Shown piece by piece: positions 1 to 42,400 of a stretch of DNA of 64,000 nt. This DNA comes from Acanthosoma haemorrhoidale (lineage: Eukaryota > Arthropoda > Insecta > Hemiptera > Acanthosomatidae), in NCBI GenBank assembly GCA_930367205.1, contig OV884011.1:37647754-37711753 (forward strand), given 5' to 3'. A program made the translations under genes and the position numbers. The stretch's first letter is position 1; each line of letters begins with the position of its first letter. Below the pieces are notes generated by a model. It worked only from the letters and a program-made list of their open reading frames with translations, was not told the DNA's origin and ran no database searches.

Positions 1-3000
1 ACAAAATGATTATAGAGTAATTGAAATCATAACCTAGCCTTAACAAGAAACTTTCACTGTAATAGCCACCAAATTGGGCTCAAATATTGGAATAGTATCT
101 GGGCAGATATTGTTTCCAGCCTCAAGTTTGCTTTAACTTCATTTTATAAAATTTATGCAAACAAGTGTTAGCTTTAGACATTTTAGTTGGATATAACTGC
201 ATGTAGAACAACTTGTCCAAATATCTGAGAATGTAAGGCACAGCTTTTAAGAAGTTATATGTAAAAACTAAAATGTGAAATAAACGTTTATCCAAAATTA
301 TAATAATCTCTTTTGGTTACGAAAATGTATGATAACTTCTAAATTATTTGAGAAGAAATAATACTTTTATAATGATTGAAGTTTTGAAAAAATAATATGA
401 TGGCACAGAATACTTCTGTACAAAAATACAATTAAAACTTTGAAATTACAGATTATAATTTACACCTGGCAGTTTTAAATTGTAAGCAATTCACAAAACA
501 CACTGTAATTGTGCACACATACAGTAAAAATGAACAATTAACCTAAATGTAAAAGATGTGTAACAGTCCCATTGGTATGTACTTTTGAGCATGCACGAGC
601 GTTAAGGATATAATAACATGTAAGCCAAAATGCACTTATCATAAGATCAGATTATAAAAACCATCTGTTGCGAAGATATTCCTCTCGTGTGCAAAATTGG
701 AAGCTAAGCAAAAAATGTATACATTTATTTATTAAAGTGTTCTCTACAGAGGTGTGATTTTTACTAAATGTGCTAAATGTTCTGTCGTTTGTTAAGTCTC
801 ACACTCTCCACCTCCCAGCAGTGGCCTCCGCACTTCAACCTGCACAAAGACAACACATTATCAATAGAACACTTTGATAAAATACAATCATCGAAAGAAC
901 GCCGATAATCCAATAGTCTCCAAACATATATCCGATTTCTCATCTCCTGAAATAGTAATAATAAAAAGCTATTGTTAGTTTCCATGGTGTTCTGATGAGG
1001 CATCATATATCTTCTATATCAGACCATGAGACAGATTTAATTCTGAGATAAAAAAAAGTTAGTTACTTTGTATATAAAAAATTATTTTCATCATTTCACA
1101 AAAACTTAACTTATATAAGATACAAAATAACTGCAAAAGAAAACTTTTATTTTGTTGACTATAATTGAAAAAAATATATATTAGAAGTGCCCTTTATCCT
1201 GTATTTATAACCTTTTTTGCATCCCTTGCTTGACATAGAGGCCTGAAATGTGGCAAGGAGGTTCCACATTAACCCCATTAAGCAGCATTAATTAATTAAA
1301 CACTTGGTGAAAAAAAATCCTTTTTACTTGTTGAGTAAAGTGTGTATCAAATTAAAGGCAAACCAATCCCCTGATTAAAAATATGTAATATTTATTGATT
1401 TTTTAGAGGATTATAATAACTTGAGTCGAACTATAATAATCAAATTATCATTAGACATAATAGGAACTGACTCCATATGGTTTCATTAATGAGTGACCTA
1501 ATGTGAAACTAGTTTGTTCAGATCGAACCTTTATTATTTCACATTTAAAATGAAATAAATAAAAGTTTTTTGCTATATTTTATTAATATTAATAACGAGA
1601 AAATGTAACTTAATAGCCTTTACTATTTTTAAAAATGAATATTTATATCACAATGTAAACGACTGAGTCCTTGCTAACAAAATAATGTATAGGTAATGCT
1701 TTTTTTTATTCCAAATAATTATACTTAGTTTTATAAGAGTTATTATTTAATAACCATAAAAGGAACATTACCTGTAGCAGTTAAATAACTAAAATAGAAA
1801 AGTTACTTTTTCAGGAAAAATAAATACAGATTTATTTATTGTTAAAATTTAATTAGCTTAAATTAATTAGATTTATCTCATCAGTTGTGTTGAATGACTA
1901 TTGATAAAATACTTTCAATTGTAATATATTCAAGAACTTGTAACAAGTAGATTCCTTTAGCCGGTTATTTATTTGTAACCAGGAAACATTTCTCCATCAC
2001 CATAGCCAACCGATCCAACTGCTGACAGTTTTTTGGTATGTTTTTGATTTTTTGTGGGGTACAAAGCATATTTCCCATCAAAACGGAGACAGGTTACTTC
2101 AATACGTTTAGTTCCCAGTCATCAGTTAGGTTGATGCCTATAGCATTGCTTACCAACTTTAGTTTAAAATGAACCTGTGGACAAAATGCTTCATTTTTTA
2201 TGTTGATGCAGTATGGAAAACTATTCTTGCTTAAGCACACTGTGATTAGTACGAGTCAACATCTCCTTTATAGATAAGGGTAGATTCCATGATAAATCAT
2301 TCAAAATAAGCCATCAATATTTCTTTTCATTTTATAGACTTTTCTCTCTTGAGAGGTCTCATTACTTCTTCCTGTATATTTGTTCAGCAATTACTAATTA
2401 TTATACAAATATTAGTCATTTTAAATGTTTTAAGAAAATTATTGAATTAGAAATATTAAACTCTCTTATTGTTAAAATTGTTCAATAAAACAGTAAAAAA
2501 ATAAATTATCAATGTTGTGGTTTTAATTTTTAAATGTTGCAGGGGCAATCAAAGCCAAAAATTGGTTAAATAACTGTATAAACAAGCGAATTGTCAGTTT
2601 GATTTAATGCGAATTTTGTAATATTAACTTTTCTTGATTAATAAGCAAACACAATTAATTAATTATAAATTAATGCGTGAATTAAGTGTCCAAAATATCT
2701 TTGCATATGAGAAAATTTATTTTTTGAACAGAATTATAAGATTTTGTTTAATAATAATAAATGGAGAGTACCTGAAGAGTAGTATTCAGGCTAAGAGCGA
2801 ACATTGACCTTGCGAGCTTCATGCTGCAACACAACAATTTAAAGTAATGAGATAAAACAATTCAAGACTCGGTATCGGCATTACAATTAAAGGGTAACAA
2901 AATATGACAAAAGTGTGATTGTGCTCGCCATGCTTTGCTAAGTGCGAATAAGAGGAATGCGACCGCTTTTTATGTATCATGCAATGTACCATCTGTTTTA

Positions 3001-3532
3001 TAGAAAGCTCCCAGTAGTACTGTTAAATCTGATTTCTACTAGATTATAATAAAAAATTTGCAGTAATGCAATCACTTATGATTCAAAAGTAAAACATCAT
3101 TTTACCAAATGAAAATATACCAATACGGTTCGGTTCCTTACTTAAATATTACATACAATTAAGTTAAACATGAAGAAATAATAAATATATATATATATAT
3201 ATAACTGTAAGCACATTCAATACAGCGAATACAAGCATAGTTGTCAGCCAAAATGAGAAAACAACCTTAACATTGGCTGAAAACGACACTTATTCAATAT
3301 TTGACTGATAGCATCAAGTTAAAGTAGAGGATTTCCGAAGAAGAAATACTGTACCTTAGACAATCCTAGGCGCTACACTACACATCTGACTACTGCATTT
3401 TTGGTGGTACAAGATGGCTATGGAGAGTGCTTTTGTTAAAAAATAGAAAATATATGAATACCACAGGGTGAAATATGTGAACAAATATTACCTGGTAGAA
3501 TATTGAAATAAATAACAGGGGGGTTCATGGAT
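1..3532. other. AT-rich intergenic DNA, no gene recognised
   Basis: No conserved coding sequence seen on either strand. It holds a short (AT)n run near 3187-3203. On the minus strand an ORF at 1006-773 is preceded by an acceptor-like tract; see findings. Confidence 0.5.
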
Positions 3533-3830
3533 AGCCAAGGATTTAGATATGAGTGGATGAATTGTTGGGATATCGGCTTTAGTTGATGAAACAAAGATGA
3601 TAGATTTTAACCCAATTTAATAGTAGAAAACATTTTGGCAAACTATGTACGTATGAATGCACCACATACCATCAAATTGTAGTAAGGAGCCAAGACCTCT
3701 AACCATCTCACACTAGGGCCTGATACAGACATGCTTATTATTTTGAAATGACGACTAATAAATTTGATCAAAATCTATCATCTTTCTTTCATCAACTGAA
3801 GCCAGTCATAACTAAACTAAATTCATGGCT
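3533..3830. mobile_element. ~300-bp inverted-repeat (MITE-like) element, copy 1
   Basis: The left arm (3533-3612) and right arm (about 3748-3830) are imperfect inverted repeats. The left arm has GGCTTTAGTTGATGAAAC then AAAGATGATAGATTTT; the reverse complement of the right arm has GGCTTCAGTTGATGAAAG then AAAGATGATAGATTTT. Both outer ends read AGCCA(A/T)G(A/G)ATTTAG. The right arm lacks about 20 nt present in the left. No transposase is encoded. A related copy lies at 20337-20640. It is probably a non-autonomous DNA transposon; target duplications were not clear. Confidence 0.6.
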
Positions 3831-6800
3831 GACTATGAGCTTCCCAGTTATTCCCTTTACAATATCACTAGGTAAAATTTGTTCATATATTTCATCCTGT
3901 GATATTAATAGACTTTCTATTCTTCAACAAAATAATAGTGCATAGCCAACTTGTACTACCAAACGCGCAGCAGTAGCAAGAGATAATCCTATCATATCTA
4001 AATACATTTTACACAAGGAAGTAATAGTTGTGACCAATTAAACCAATGTTTTGAATTAAAATAAGCTAGATTGCTATCAGGAAATAATTAAAAAAAGTTT
4101 TCTATCCTGTCATAGCTTTGAAATGTTCAAAAATAAAATAAACTCGTCATTTTCAAATATATTTTTCCTGGTTCATTGTACAATGAAAATAACCCTAGAA
4201 TTAAACTAAGGATTAAAATTAAATTAGAGGAAATCAATACGCATTTGTGCAAAAATGTTGATGATCATTATTGAAGAGAAAATATAGTAAACAGCGGGGA
4301 TTTAAATCGAAGACCTTAAGCAGACCCATTAACCTTGATTTTACTCCACCTACTTAACTTAATTATACAGTTCAAATCCTCAGTCCTCTGTCTGACCTTT
4401 GTATTCCTTCCCTCTAAACTGAACATTTAACTGTTCCTTCCTTGCCTGGTGCAAAACTCCCTCTCCCTCCTGATATCCCTCATGCTTCATCCTTACGTAC
4501 TTTCAAAACCCCCCTATTATAACACCTCAACAAGGTTACGTTAGAAAGGAATATTTCCCAATATATCTTTTCTTATTGATATTACACCGTCAGTTGATGC
4601 TTCGCCTATTCGCATCTTCAGAGCTGCAATTCAGAAAAAGAAACATATATTTACATATTTTGAAGACTCTTAGCTTAGATACAAAATTTAATAAATAATA
4701 AAATTGGAAACATTAAATACAGTTTAACAACACACCTGTGAATGTTATTATCTTTTCAATTTTTATTAATCCGTTGTTATATATATCGAATTGGAAACCA
4801 TACTGCAAAAAAACATAATGTACAAGTGTCTATATTCGAATACTACTATAAATAATTGTATTATATTTAGTTTTAGGTTTTTAATGTGTCAAATGGTAAG
4901 ACTTGTTAGAGATATTATGGATGTATTTACTATTTTACGATTGAGATTAGTTTTAGATTTTTTATAAGTTTAATAATTGTATACAAAAACTACATAATTT
5001 GAAATATTCACGTTCACTACTAAATTCATATGCATTTTTTTTTTTCTGTAGCACTTAATATTGTCAGCTTAATAAGTTCTGTGACAAGATCCCCGAAGCT
5101 GCTGCAACTTACTAGACAATCTTAGATCTTAGACAATATACTGCCTATTGGTTGAAATGATGGAACTATATACATACACATTAACAAAAAAAAACTGGCC
5201 AAGTAAGTAACAAAAACTGATGGATTTTTAGCACAAGATTTTGTATATATCATTAAAATAAAATTTAAGATGTATGTTGAAATATAAGTATTTGTGAATT
5301 TGTGTTTTTCTGTACCAAAAAATTTGTATACCCCCAAATTTTACATGAATTTCATGAAATACAATTATATATTACATATGTAATGGATTAAAAATGATTT
5401 TACATTCAGGAATACTAATTTGAACATAAGGTGATATTTGCATTTCCAAGCCAAGCCCACTTTCACTAAAATTATTTCAAAATTTTTCGGTGTTTGTTGG
5501 AAGTAATTACAAATATGGTGTATGAATCTTTTAGGAAATTCAATCCTCTACAAGATTGGTTATTATGCATTTTGCACTTACAGTACTAAAAAAAAAAAAT
5601 TGATTCGGGTGAAACCAATGTCATATCTAACTTTTGGTGTTTTTTTTTTACATTTTGGATATTTACTTATTATACGAACAGCTCATTGTCTGTTCTAAAT
5701 TTTCCAACATGTCATAATTAAACTTACAGGAAATTTAATATTATTTAAAATTGGTAATAATATCTTTAAATTAAAATGCATTGGAAATGAACTACTGAGG
5801 AAAAAGTATCTTTTTTTCAACCTGGTAAAATACAAACTGGTGGGGAAGTTGTAAACTTGGATTTTTCACAAGGGGGTCAATACATACAATATACCTGAAA
5901 AATCAAAATTACACCATTTTTGGAATGGTAATCACGCCACTAGATTCGAATCCCGATAGTGCCATCATTAAAAAATGAAGGGTAGTTTATTTTGTAATTA
6001 AAAAATAAATATTTTCTTATCATATAGCGTAAACCTCTATTGGAGACTTATGAGGATATGGCAGTGAGACTGACTTGGCGACCAAATAAGCTGTTGGTAT
6101 CATCACAAAAAGGTATAGGTATAACCCAGCAAGTACAGCCAGGATTAGTCCCAGATCGCCCCTTAGATTCCATTCTCTAGTGGCCGTTTTGCGACTGTTG
6201 GGAAATTTTATTTAATATTTAATAAATAAATAAAAATATTGAGTATGATATCAAATAAAACATCCTGATCTCCTGATTAAGTTGGGACCTAATCTGACTA
6301 TCACAAAAAGTCACTGAAAGGGTCAATAAAATCATTTTCATATCTGTAACGAAAGCCTTAATTGTGTGATGCATCACCCTGTTACTTCAATTATTTTGAA
6401 GTAAAAAGTAGGAATATGAAAACACCTCTCACATGTGAAAAAGGATAGGTGGTTTTTGGATGGGTACTCTTAAACAATAAAATTGTGAGAACATAAATTG
6501 TAGGAAATATTCTTTAGTTTTATTCATTGTCTTACTATTTTCATTGTAAAACGATCCAGAAAAAATATATTTATGTATATAGTTCATATTCCTCTAAGCT
6601 TTTATTCAAAAGTGATGTAATCAATAAGAAAACAGGAGACAAGCATTATACATGTACATATACTTATCTCATGTGCAATAAAAAAAAAACTATATTCATC
6701 TTATACTAAGAACCAGTGCAAATAAATTATTTCTTCCAAATGCTAGCACAATAAACAATTATCAAAGCATATGCGATGTCTGGCATATGATCTACAAATA

Positions 6801-7949
6801 ACTTAAACATACTCACTCGATACGACATTAATGTGTTTGATTAATAATTGAAAAACTCGAGATGTAAATCAGGTGTCCAACATGAATAACTGATTCTATT
6901 TTAGATTACCCAGTATAGATAATATTTTTTCCAAATCCAATCATAGAATGATCTATACATTAAAATTACATGGTTCCATTGTGAGGTATAAGGAAAAGCA
7001 TAGGTCATGCATAAGCTGTAAGAGAAAAGCTGTGGATACATGCAATAACGAGCAGGCAATTTGAAATATCCGTTTAAAAAAATAAATAAATAAAAAAAAT
7101 ACCTCTAAATCACAGATTCACTTTATTTATGATTCCATTTAATTTAACAATAATATGTATATAAAAAGTTTAAAAAAACAAAAAACAATCGGTTAAAACT
7201 GACAATGGACTAAAACATCAAAAGCACTACTTTTTTTTAACTTAGCTATACAAATATACACTAAGAATTGAAATTCTACATTTTATAATGGATGGAAAAT
7301 TAAATTAAAATAAATTAACAAAAAAAATCATAGCAAACAAATATATTCAGAGCTATATCTACATCATAACAACTTCACAATTTAAACAATAAATAAAAAA
7401 ATTATAAGAGAATATTTTTAACAAAAAAATACAATTATAAGTGATTAGGCAGATACTGGACTGTGAGTGAAGCCTCCCGGGTTACAGTTAAGTAAATTAC
7501 CAAATCAATATATTATCTGATTTATATACATATATAAAGAATATACAAACAGAAATAAATGTAATGTTATATTTGTGCATGTTGAGCCATAAAACACAAG
7601 CCTAATGTAATGTGTTTATGTTAAACATGTTGAAAAACTAAACAAAGTAACATTATTTGAATAGGAAGATCTGATGATTCCTTTGCTGCTCCAAATATTT
7701 GATTCTAAAATTTAAAATATGTGGGTACATTATAAATGGATGAAGTATTTATAAACAGGGGTTTAAAAAAAAAACTGTAATCTTCTGAAAATTGTCGAAT
7801 GAAACATTGTTCAATGATAACTATCGATCTACCAATTAAGATTTTATAAGAATTTTAAAAAGTATTCGCTTTGTAAAATTTTGAGTTATCGACTTGTAAT
7901 TCCTGATGAATTAACACATTTAAAAAATAATTTTAACTAAAATGGTATT
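3831..7949. other. Intergenic AT-rich DNA with two tRNA-like fragments
   Basis: No protein gene recognised. A GATTTAAATC-type B box at about 4300 (minus sense) and an AGATTCGAATCCCG-like B box at about 5942-5955 (plus sense) suggest degraded tRNA-derived SINE pieces. The segment 4370-4530 is pyrimidine-rich without readable homology. The rest is low-complexity A/T sequence. Confidence 0.4.
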
Positions 7950-8430
7950 AAAATAATAATACATCTTTTTTCTTTCCACAAGCGTTAATTTATTTTTATC
8001 TTTTCAAAAAGTTCTTTTGACAGCTCTAAGCTTCAGTTATCTAAAACAAAAAGCTTACCAGCACATATGGAGACTATTATCTTAAGTATTATGAACTAAA
8101 TTCTATTATTATAAGCAAAAATGGTCAGTCATTTTTTTTAAATTTTAATTATTTATTACATATGTCGTATTTTGAATTTTAAAATGTTTTTTGGAAATTT
8201 TTCAGAATTTTTAATTTTAGTAGAATAGAAAGACCTTTTCAAACTAAGTACAGTTCAGCTCTGTTAGTTGGAATATATTTTACTTAATAACTGTGGCCAT
8301 TGTCCGTGTATAATAATAGAATTTTGCTTGTCTAATAGATGATTGAAGTCTTAGAGCTGTCAGATAGCCCTTTTTGAAAAAATAAAAATAAATTAACAGT
8401 TGTGGTAAGACAAAAAAGCTGTGTTATTTT
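7950..8430. mobile_element. Palindromic MITE / fold-back element
   Basis: Two arms of about 90-100 bp are inverted copies: 7960-8045 and 8335-8420. Shared blocks, read from each end inward, are CTTTTTT..CTT.CCACAA, GTTAATTTATTTTTAT, TTTTCAAAAAG and TGACAGCTCTAAG. A weaker match continues inward with AATTCTATTATTATA. No ORF of note lies inside. Length about 480 bp. Superfamily unknown. Confidence 0.65.
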
Positions 8431-9860
8431 ACTGGACCCTTCCATAATCCAGCGTTAATCATTTACTAGGATATTATCTTAACGCCATTATTAAACAAGA
8501 GTTTACCTTATCATCATCACTAAAACGTTTACCCTGGATTACATTTTAAGAGGCTAGGAGGTTTTGTTGTTAAACTGTTAAAAGGGTAGCCTTCTTAAGG
8601 TAATGATATATAATCATATATCTAATAATTATCATTATTATTATTATAATTATAAAATCTGATATTATAAATATAATCTAATGATAATAAAATATCTATA
8701 AATAATGTATAATCATAGTATTCAAAAGCTAGGCACTTCAGAAAACATATCTTTATCTAACCAACTAATAAGTGATCAGTTATAATGGGATATCATTAAA
8801 GAAACAATAAAATTGTGCTTAAAGCAACTTTAGTTCATATAAAGACAATCAAAACCAGTCATTTAGGTAATTCAAAGGATTTCAACTGAAACAGTACTTA
8901 AACAAAGCATGAAATAAATAGTTTTAAAATGGCAATCACAGTTGACAGAAGACCAGTTACCGATATATTAATTCGTTCACAAATATATATATATGAAGAG
9001 AACAACATTTAATCAACTAATAGGAAAGATTATTACTAACAAATAACAGCCAGTATTCTCACAATGTTCTTAACAAATACTATAAAAACTATCAACAGTA
9101 CAAGAATTAATTAAACACTAACTGATTTAGAAAATAACGAAGGTGAAAACAATCTCTCCAGCCAGAACAACCTATCTATAAAAATCTAAACTTCGTTGGC
9201 TGGCCATCGTGTTTGAATTCGTTAACACATCTGTCGTTAATAAAACAGAACTTGACTAAATTAAAAATAAAGCCACATAACAAGCTGTTGAACTAAACAT
9301 ACAATATATTATATATACACATAATATTATATATATATAAGCTCAAGTTAAACGGCATAAAAATATCTTATTTACACATTTATCATTCCAAATTAAAATA
9401 ATAACAATGTACAATAAAAAAGAGAAAAAAAGGAAGTCAGGAACACAATTGGAAGAATTTAAAATTTGAATGACAAAAGTAGTTACTTAATTTTATTAAA
9501 TTAAAAATTTAGGAAACAACATACCATTTTAATTTATAGAAACACAAATGCCCAATTCGTAAATTAGGATGGAATACTCAGTCAAAGTCAAATAAATGAA
9601 AAATATTATTTGATTAAGTGATTTCAATTTATTTATTAATTCTGTTTTCATTGTGCAGAAAACAACAAAGAAGATAAATCATTAAAAATGGAATTAGGTT
9701 TAAAATAATGACAATATAAAAAGCACAAGTAAATCCAATTTCATTATACCACACCTTATTTAAAATAAATGGTAATAAATTACAAAATAAATTAAAATTT
9801 TGTTTTGAATTAGTAGCATCTACTTGACTAAGAAATCCATCATAACAGTACGGAAATTTC
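8431..9860. other. AT-rich DNA downstream of Klc
   Basis: Nothing protein-coding recognised. It has TA-rich dyads around 8605-8700 and short (TA)n runs near 8985 and 9300-9340. Part may be 3' UTR of Klc if a distal poly(A) site is used. Confidence 0.35.
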
Positions 9861-9866
9861 GGGCAC

Positions 9867-9872
9867 TTTATT
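9867..9872 (-). terminator. Candidate Klc polyadenylation signal (AATAAA)
   Basis: The first AATAAA on the minus strand after the Klc stop codon, about 190 nt downstream, with T/G-rich sequence beyond it. Further AATAAA hexamers occur near 9630-9641. In DNA this AT-rich the hexamer is common by chance, so the 3' end could lie further downstream. Confidence 0.35.
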
Positions 9873-10060
9873 ATTATTAACATCTCAGGAACTACTTATA
9901 AGGCATTTAAACGTTGGTTTCAAATGTGCTTACGATACTGCATTGACATTAAAATTAGTCATATAAGCTCTATCATGTTAAATTTTTCTTTACTCGCTGA
10001 TATTCTCATGATCTGTGCTATAACGGCTACGATTGAAACTTTCACGACAAATACAAAGGT

Positions 10061-38527
<28,467 letters not shown>

Positions 38528-38552
38528 TTTGCCGATTGATTCAATCTTCTTC

Positions 38553-39280
38553 CTGTAAAAAAAACAAAAAAAACATTAATCTCATCAGTAGTAGGCTAAT
38601 CATAAAAAAATTATCGAAGGCCATTTTAATAAGTCTTGAAAAGCTTTTAGTAAATATTTCTCGAATCTATAAATGGAAGACAACATTTGGTTTTGAGTTA
38701 AGGTTGGCTTGAGATGTAGAACCTTATGACCTAATAAAATGGGAATAAAGTCTATTGAACATGGTTTGAAACACCTTAGAAAATTACAATTGGCATATTC
38801 ACAACTAAAACAATTATTCCCAATCTTAAATAGAAGTTCACTGATTGTTCAGTTGGTATATATAAATCCTTTCTTTGACCACTACTGATGAACATTTAAC
38901 TGATTCAGACTACTGTTACAAATGCTCTATTCTGCAGAGTAGAAAATGAAGTGCTTACAGATGATCCTCAACATTCTGAGCTTCACTAGAAATCAACAAG
39001 TCAACAAGGACAAATTAGGAACCCCAACACTGAATAAGCATGTTTAAGAGCTAGTCATTAAATGTTATGTAATTCCAAATTAACACAGTCATCCATCAGA
39101 AGTAGCTCAATATCCCCTAGAAGTCACATGCATCAGAAACTTCAATCTGTATTTCTAAATGAAGACTTATCAACCAAAAGAGTTGTTTTTCTCTTTTAGT
39201 GTGCTGTTCTTCTACTTGTTGAAATCTTTACCATTTGTGTAAGGCGCAGACATTTGTGTCTATAATGAAATATATATATA
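38553..39280. other. Upstream of the Klc start-codon exon: 5' UTR intron
   Basis: By the acceptor at 38553 this is intronic for the Klc transcript. No exon or promoter recognised within it. Confidence 0.4.
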
Positions 39281-39450
39281 TTATTATTAACTATTAGCCA
39301 AAGAAAAAAGATAGCAACAGGTCCATGGCTCAAACCTAGGATCTTCTTATCTCCAGCTAGGAGGCTCTTTCCAACTTACCCTCCCCTGTCAAACGGATAA
39401 CCTAGTCAATATTTTGTCTCTTTAGGTGGTCTCTTCAAACCTCTGAAAAA
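39281..39450 (-). mobile_element. tRNA-derived SINE copy (minus)
   Basis: Collinear with 37798-37968: head TTTTTCAGAGGTTTGAAGAG and TATTGACTAGGTTATCCG, B box CCTAGGTTTGAGCC (39340-39327), tail CTTTTTTCTTTGGCTAATAG. About 170 bp, ending in ATT/AAT repeats as the 3' tail. Confidence 0.75.
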
Positions 39451-42400
39451 TCTTTTTTTCTATCTTGATATAAATGTGAGGGAATTTTCTCAAATGAATT
39501 TATATAATCAGTTATACCAAGTACACAATAGAAATGCAAAATATTGTAGGCCAAACTACAATATTCATCCAACTCCTCCTGGCCAAATAGTTTTGATTAC
39601 AGTAATTATCAAGGTTTTAATATCATCTAACTTCAAACTGTTTTGATTGTATTGAAAATTCGGCAATACGACTAATTGTTTAAATGAAAATTGGAATAAC
39701 AAGAGGAGCTAAAAAAGTGTGACACAAACATTCGGTTTCTTTTTCCAAACCATTCCTAGACATACAATTGTGAACTACCCACCTATAATTTAGCCTCTAA
39801 GAATCTAAAATGTATTTAGTTCCTTTTCCTCCTACTCAAGTCCTTCATATCTGCCGCAATGGATCAGAACACTTCATCATCACATAAGATAAAACTACAG
39901 TGAATACATCGAAATGTATTTTACTTGGTTATACTTGAATCTTAAGTACAAAGTTAAGTAAAATTTTGGTTTTCTTCAATACATACTATTAATGAGGAGG
40001 TCTAGTTTTTCAATTAGATGCCCTAATTACTTTCTTCAAATGATATAGGGAAGGTGTTTTTTTTAATTATAAATAATTGATTAATATTTGTCACTTCATT
40101 TTTTTTCTAAGGTCGCTTGTATTGTTCCGCAGCATCTGCAGGGCATCAAGTAAAACTTACATACAAAATTTCATTCCTCTACCAAACTCAAGTCCCAAAA
40201 AAATTGCAAATTCACTTTTAACTAAATATAGTCCATTTAAGCCTCAATAAATAATACATATTATTAATCAAGACATCGAGGTCTTTAACTTAAAACACTA
40301 TTCAGTGCGACAAAAAAATATTTTTATAACTAATTAATTTTTTATAGCCATCAATAATTTTTTATAGCCATCAATAATTTTTCATAAGGTTTCTATTGTT
40401 TACAGTATGTTCGTGGCATCAGGTGAAACTTTCGTGCTAAATACCACCCCTCTATATGAAATTTGACACACAAAAAATTGCACATATACTTTTGGTAGAA
40501 ATGTTTAAAACTGATCATAATTAGAGTCCGCATAAGACCCATATTATATACTATCAATTAGGATGTCGATATGTTAAATTTGATACACTAATAAACATGA
40601 TAGAAAAATATTTGCATACAATATCAATTAATTAATGACGATGTTTTATGGAGATGGATATAATTTTGATAATTGATAATAAATGAGACCACCATATAAA
40701 AATAGCATTATTAATAACAATTATCACCCTTGACCAGAGCGGAGACATACCGGTGAAAATGCCAGGGTCCCTTGTGTTAAAATAAAAACAAACTCGAAAC
40801 AATAAAAATGATTATGCGGCTGCTAATCCCTTTATCAGGTGGTACTTTAATGTATGGAGTATTTATGTGATGGATCGGAGGGAAGAAACTCATTATCATT
40901 TTTTATAGGACATGGTGCTTTTTTCCATTTACAATCTAGAAATATACTTGGTTGCAGATGGCTAGTCAGTCATGGTGGTCGTTGGCGCAGCAAACAATCG
41001 ATTATACGCCATTCCCACTTCATGAGGAATAGAAATGTACATATCTAGGATAACACGACTCACTCAAGTTCATACAGTTCACAGTACATTTAGAGATGTA
41101 TAACTGTATTGTTGAATAAACATTCGAACATCTGTAAATCTAACTTCCGCATTAGAAGTATCGAGGATCTGTACACGTCTGAATCGAACTTATTTCGGGA
41201 TACTTAAAATTTTTATGGAAAAAAAAAATTATGTAAGTATATCGAATTAAATTTCTAAATAACAAACAACAAAATTCCCATTCATAAAAAATTATAATTC
41301 CACAGTCAAGAAGAGATTACATGGACAACTAAGGATATAAATGAAAGAAGAGAGAAAAAAAGCTGGTTCACCATTTCAGAAGGCTATAGAAATTAAGAGA
41401 ATGGAATGAACGAAATTTAATATAATGAAAGGAATTATAGTATAATAACACTTGCCGGAAGTGACTCTTAATTTCAATTCTCTGAATCCCTTTACTAATT
41501 TAAACGAGAGATTTTTATTTCGATCCATTTTAGCTTTATCTTCGTTGTTGTGAACATGGCCTCTAATTCGTAAATTGTTAAACAGAAAAGAGGATTTCGA
41601 CTAAAAAAAAAAAGTAAAGAGGTGGCAAAAACAAATCAGAATACAAGAACGGTATCCACAATTTTCTAAACCTTAAAATTTTAAAGGGGAGATAATAATA
41701 AGATGAAAGAATATGTCTTTGACCGGACGCACGTTAAGGATAAAGCGAATATCCGGCAATTTTGGGAATTTCCGACTCCCTAGCCTGACGACATAACTCA
41801 AAATCCTTTTGGGAGCCTAAAACGTTTTTTTTGCATTTCTTGTTTTGTTTACTAACCCTGGTACCAACAAACCCCATCTTTTCTAATCAGATATAAGCAA
41901 TGAATTTAAAAAGCAATTGGACAAAAAAGTAATTTGTAATTCCTTGCAATTAATACAATAATAACACCATTACGGCAGATACGACGAGATTGTATAGGAA
42001 ATCAAGGTACTCATAATTGACAGAAATTATTTTCTGTGATCCATAGGCATTGCATACATGATGAACAGGTTGTATTCACTTTAGTATCTCGTACACTTGG
42101 GCATAAGTAGCATCATTTCCTTGTCTTCGTTTGATTTCCTGATGTCGCTACTGGATTCTACTCTACTACTCTTCTGCATGCATCTGCCATTTGCATCATA
42201 AATCTTTTCCAAGGCTTTCTTCATCACCTCTAGCACTTTTTTTAGACTCAGTGTTTAGAAAGCTTGCAGTGTCTTGATGGCTGGTTCAACAAATAATTTA
42301 CAGAAAGTCAGAAAAAATAACAGCCTTTATGGTAAGTGAACTCGTTTCCACTCTGGATGATTATTAACACAGAGAACAAATGCATTTATTTCAGCTAAAT

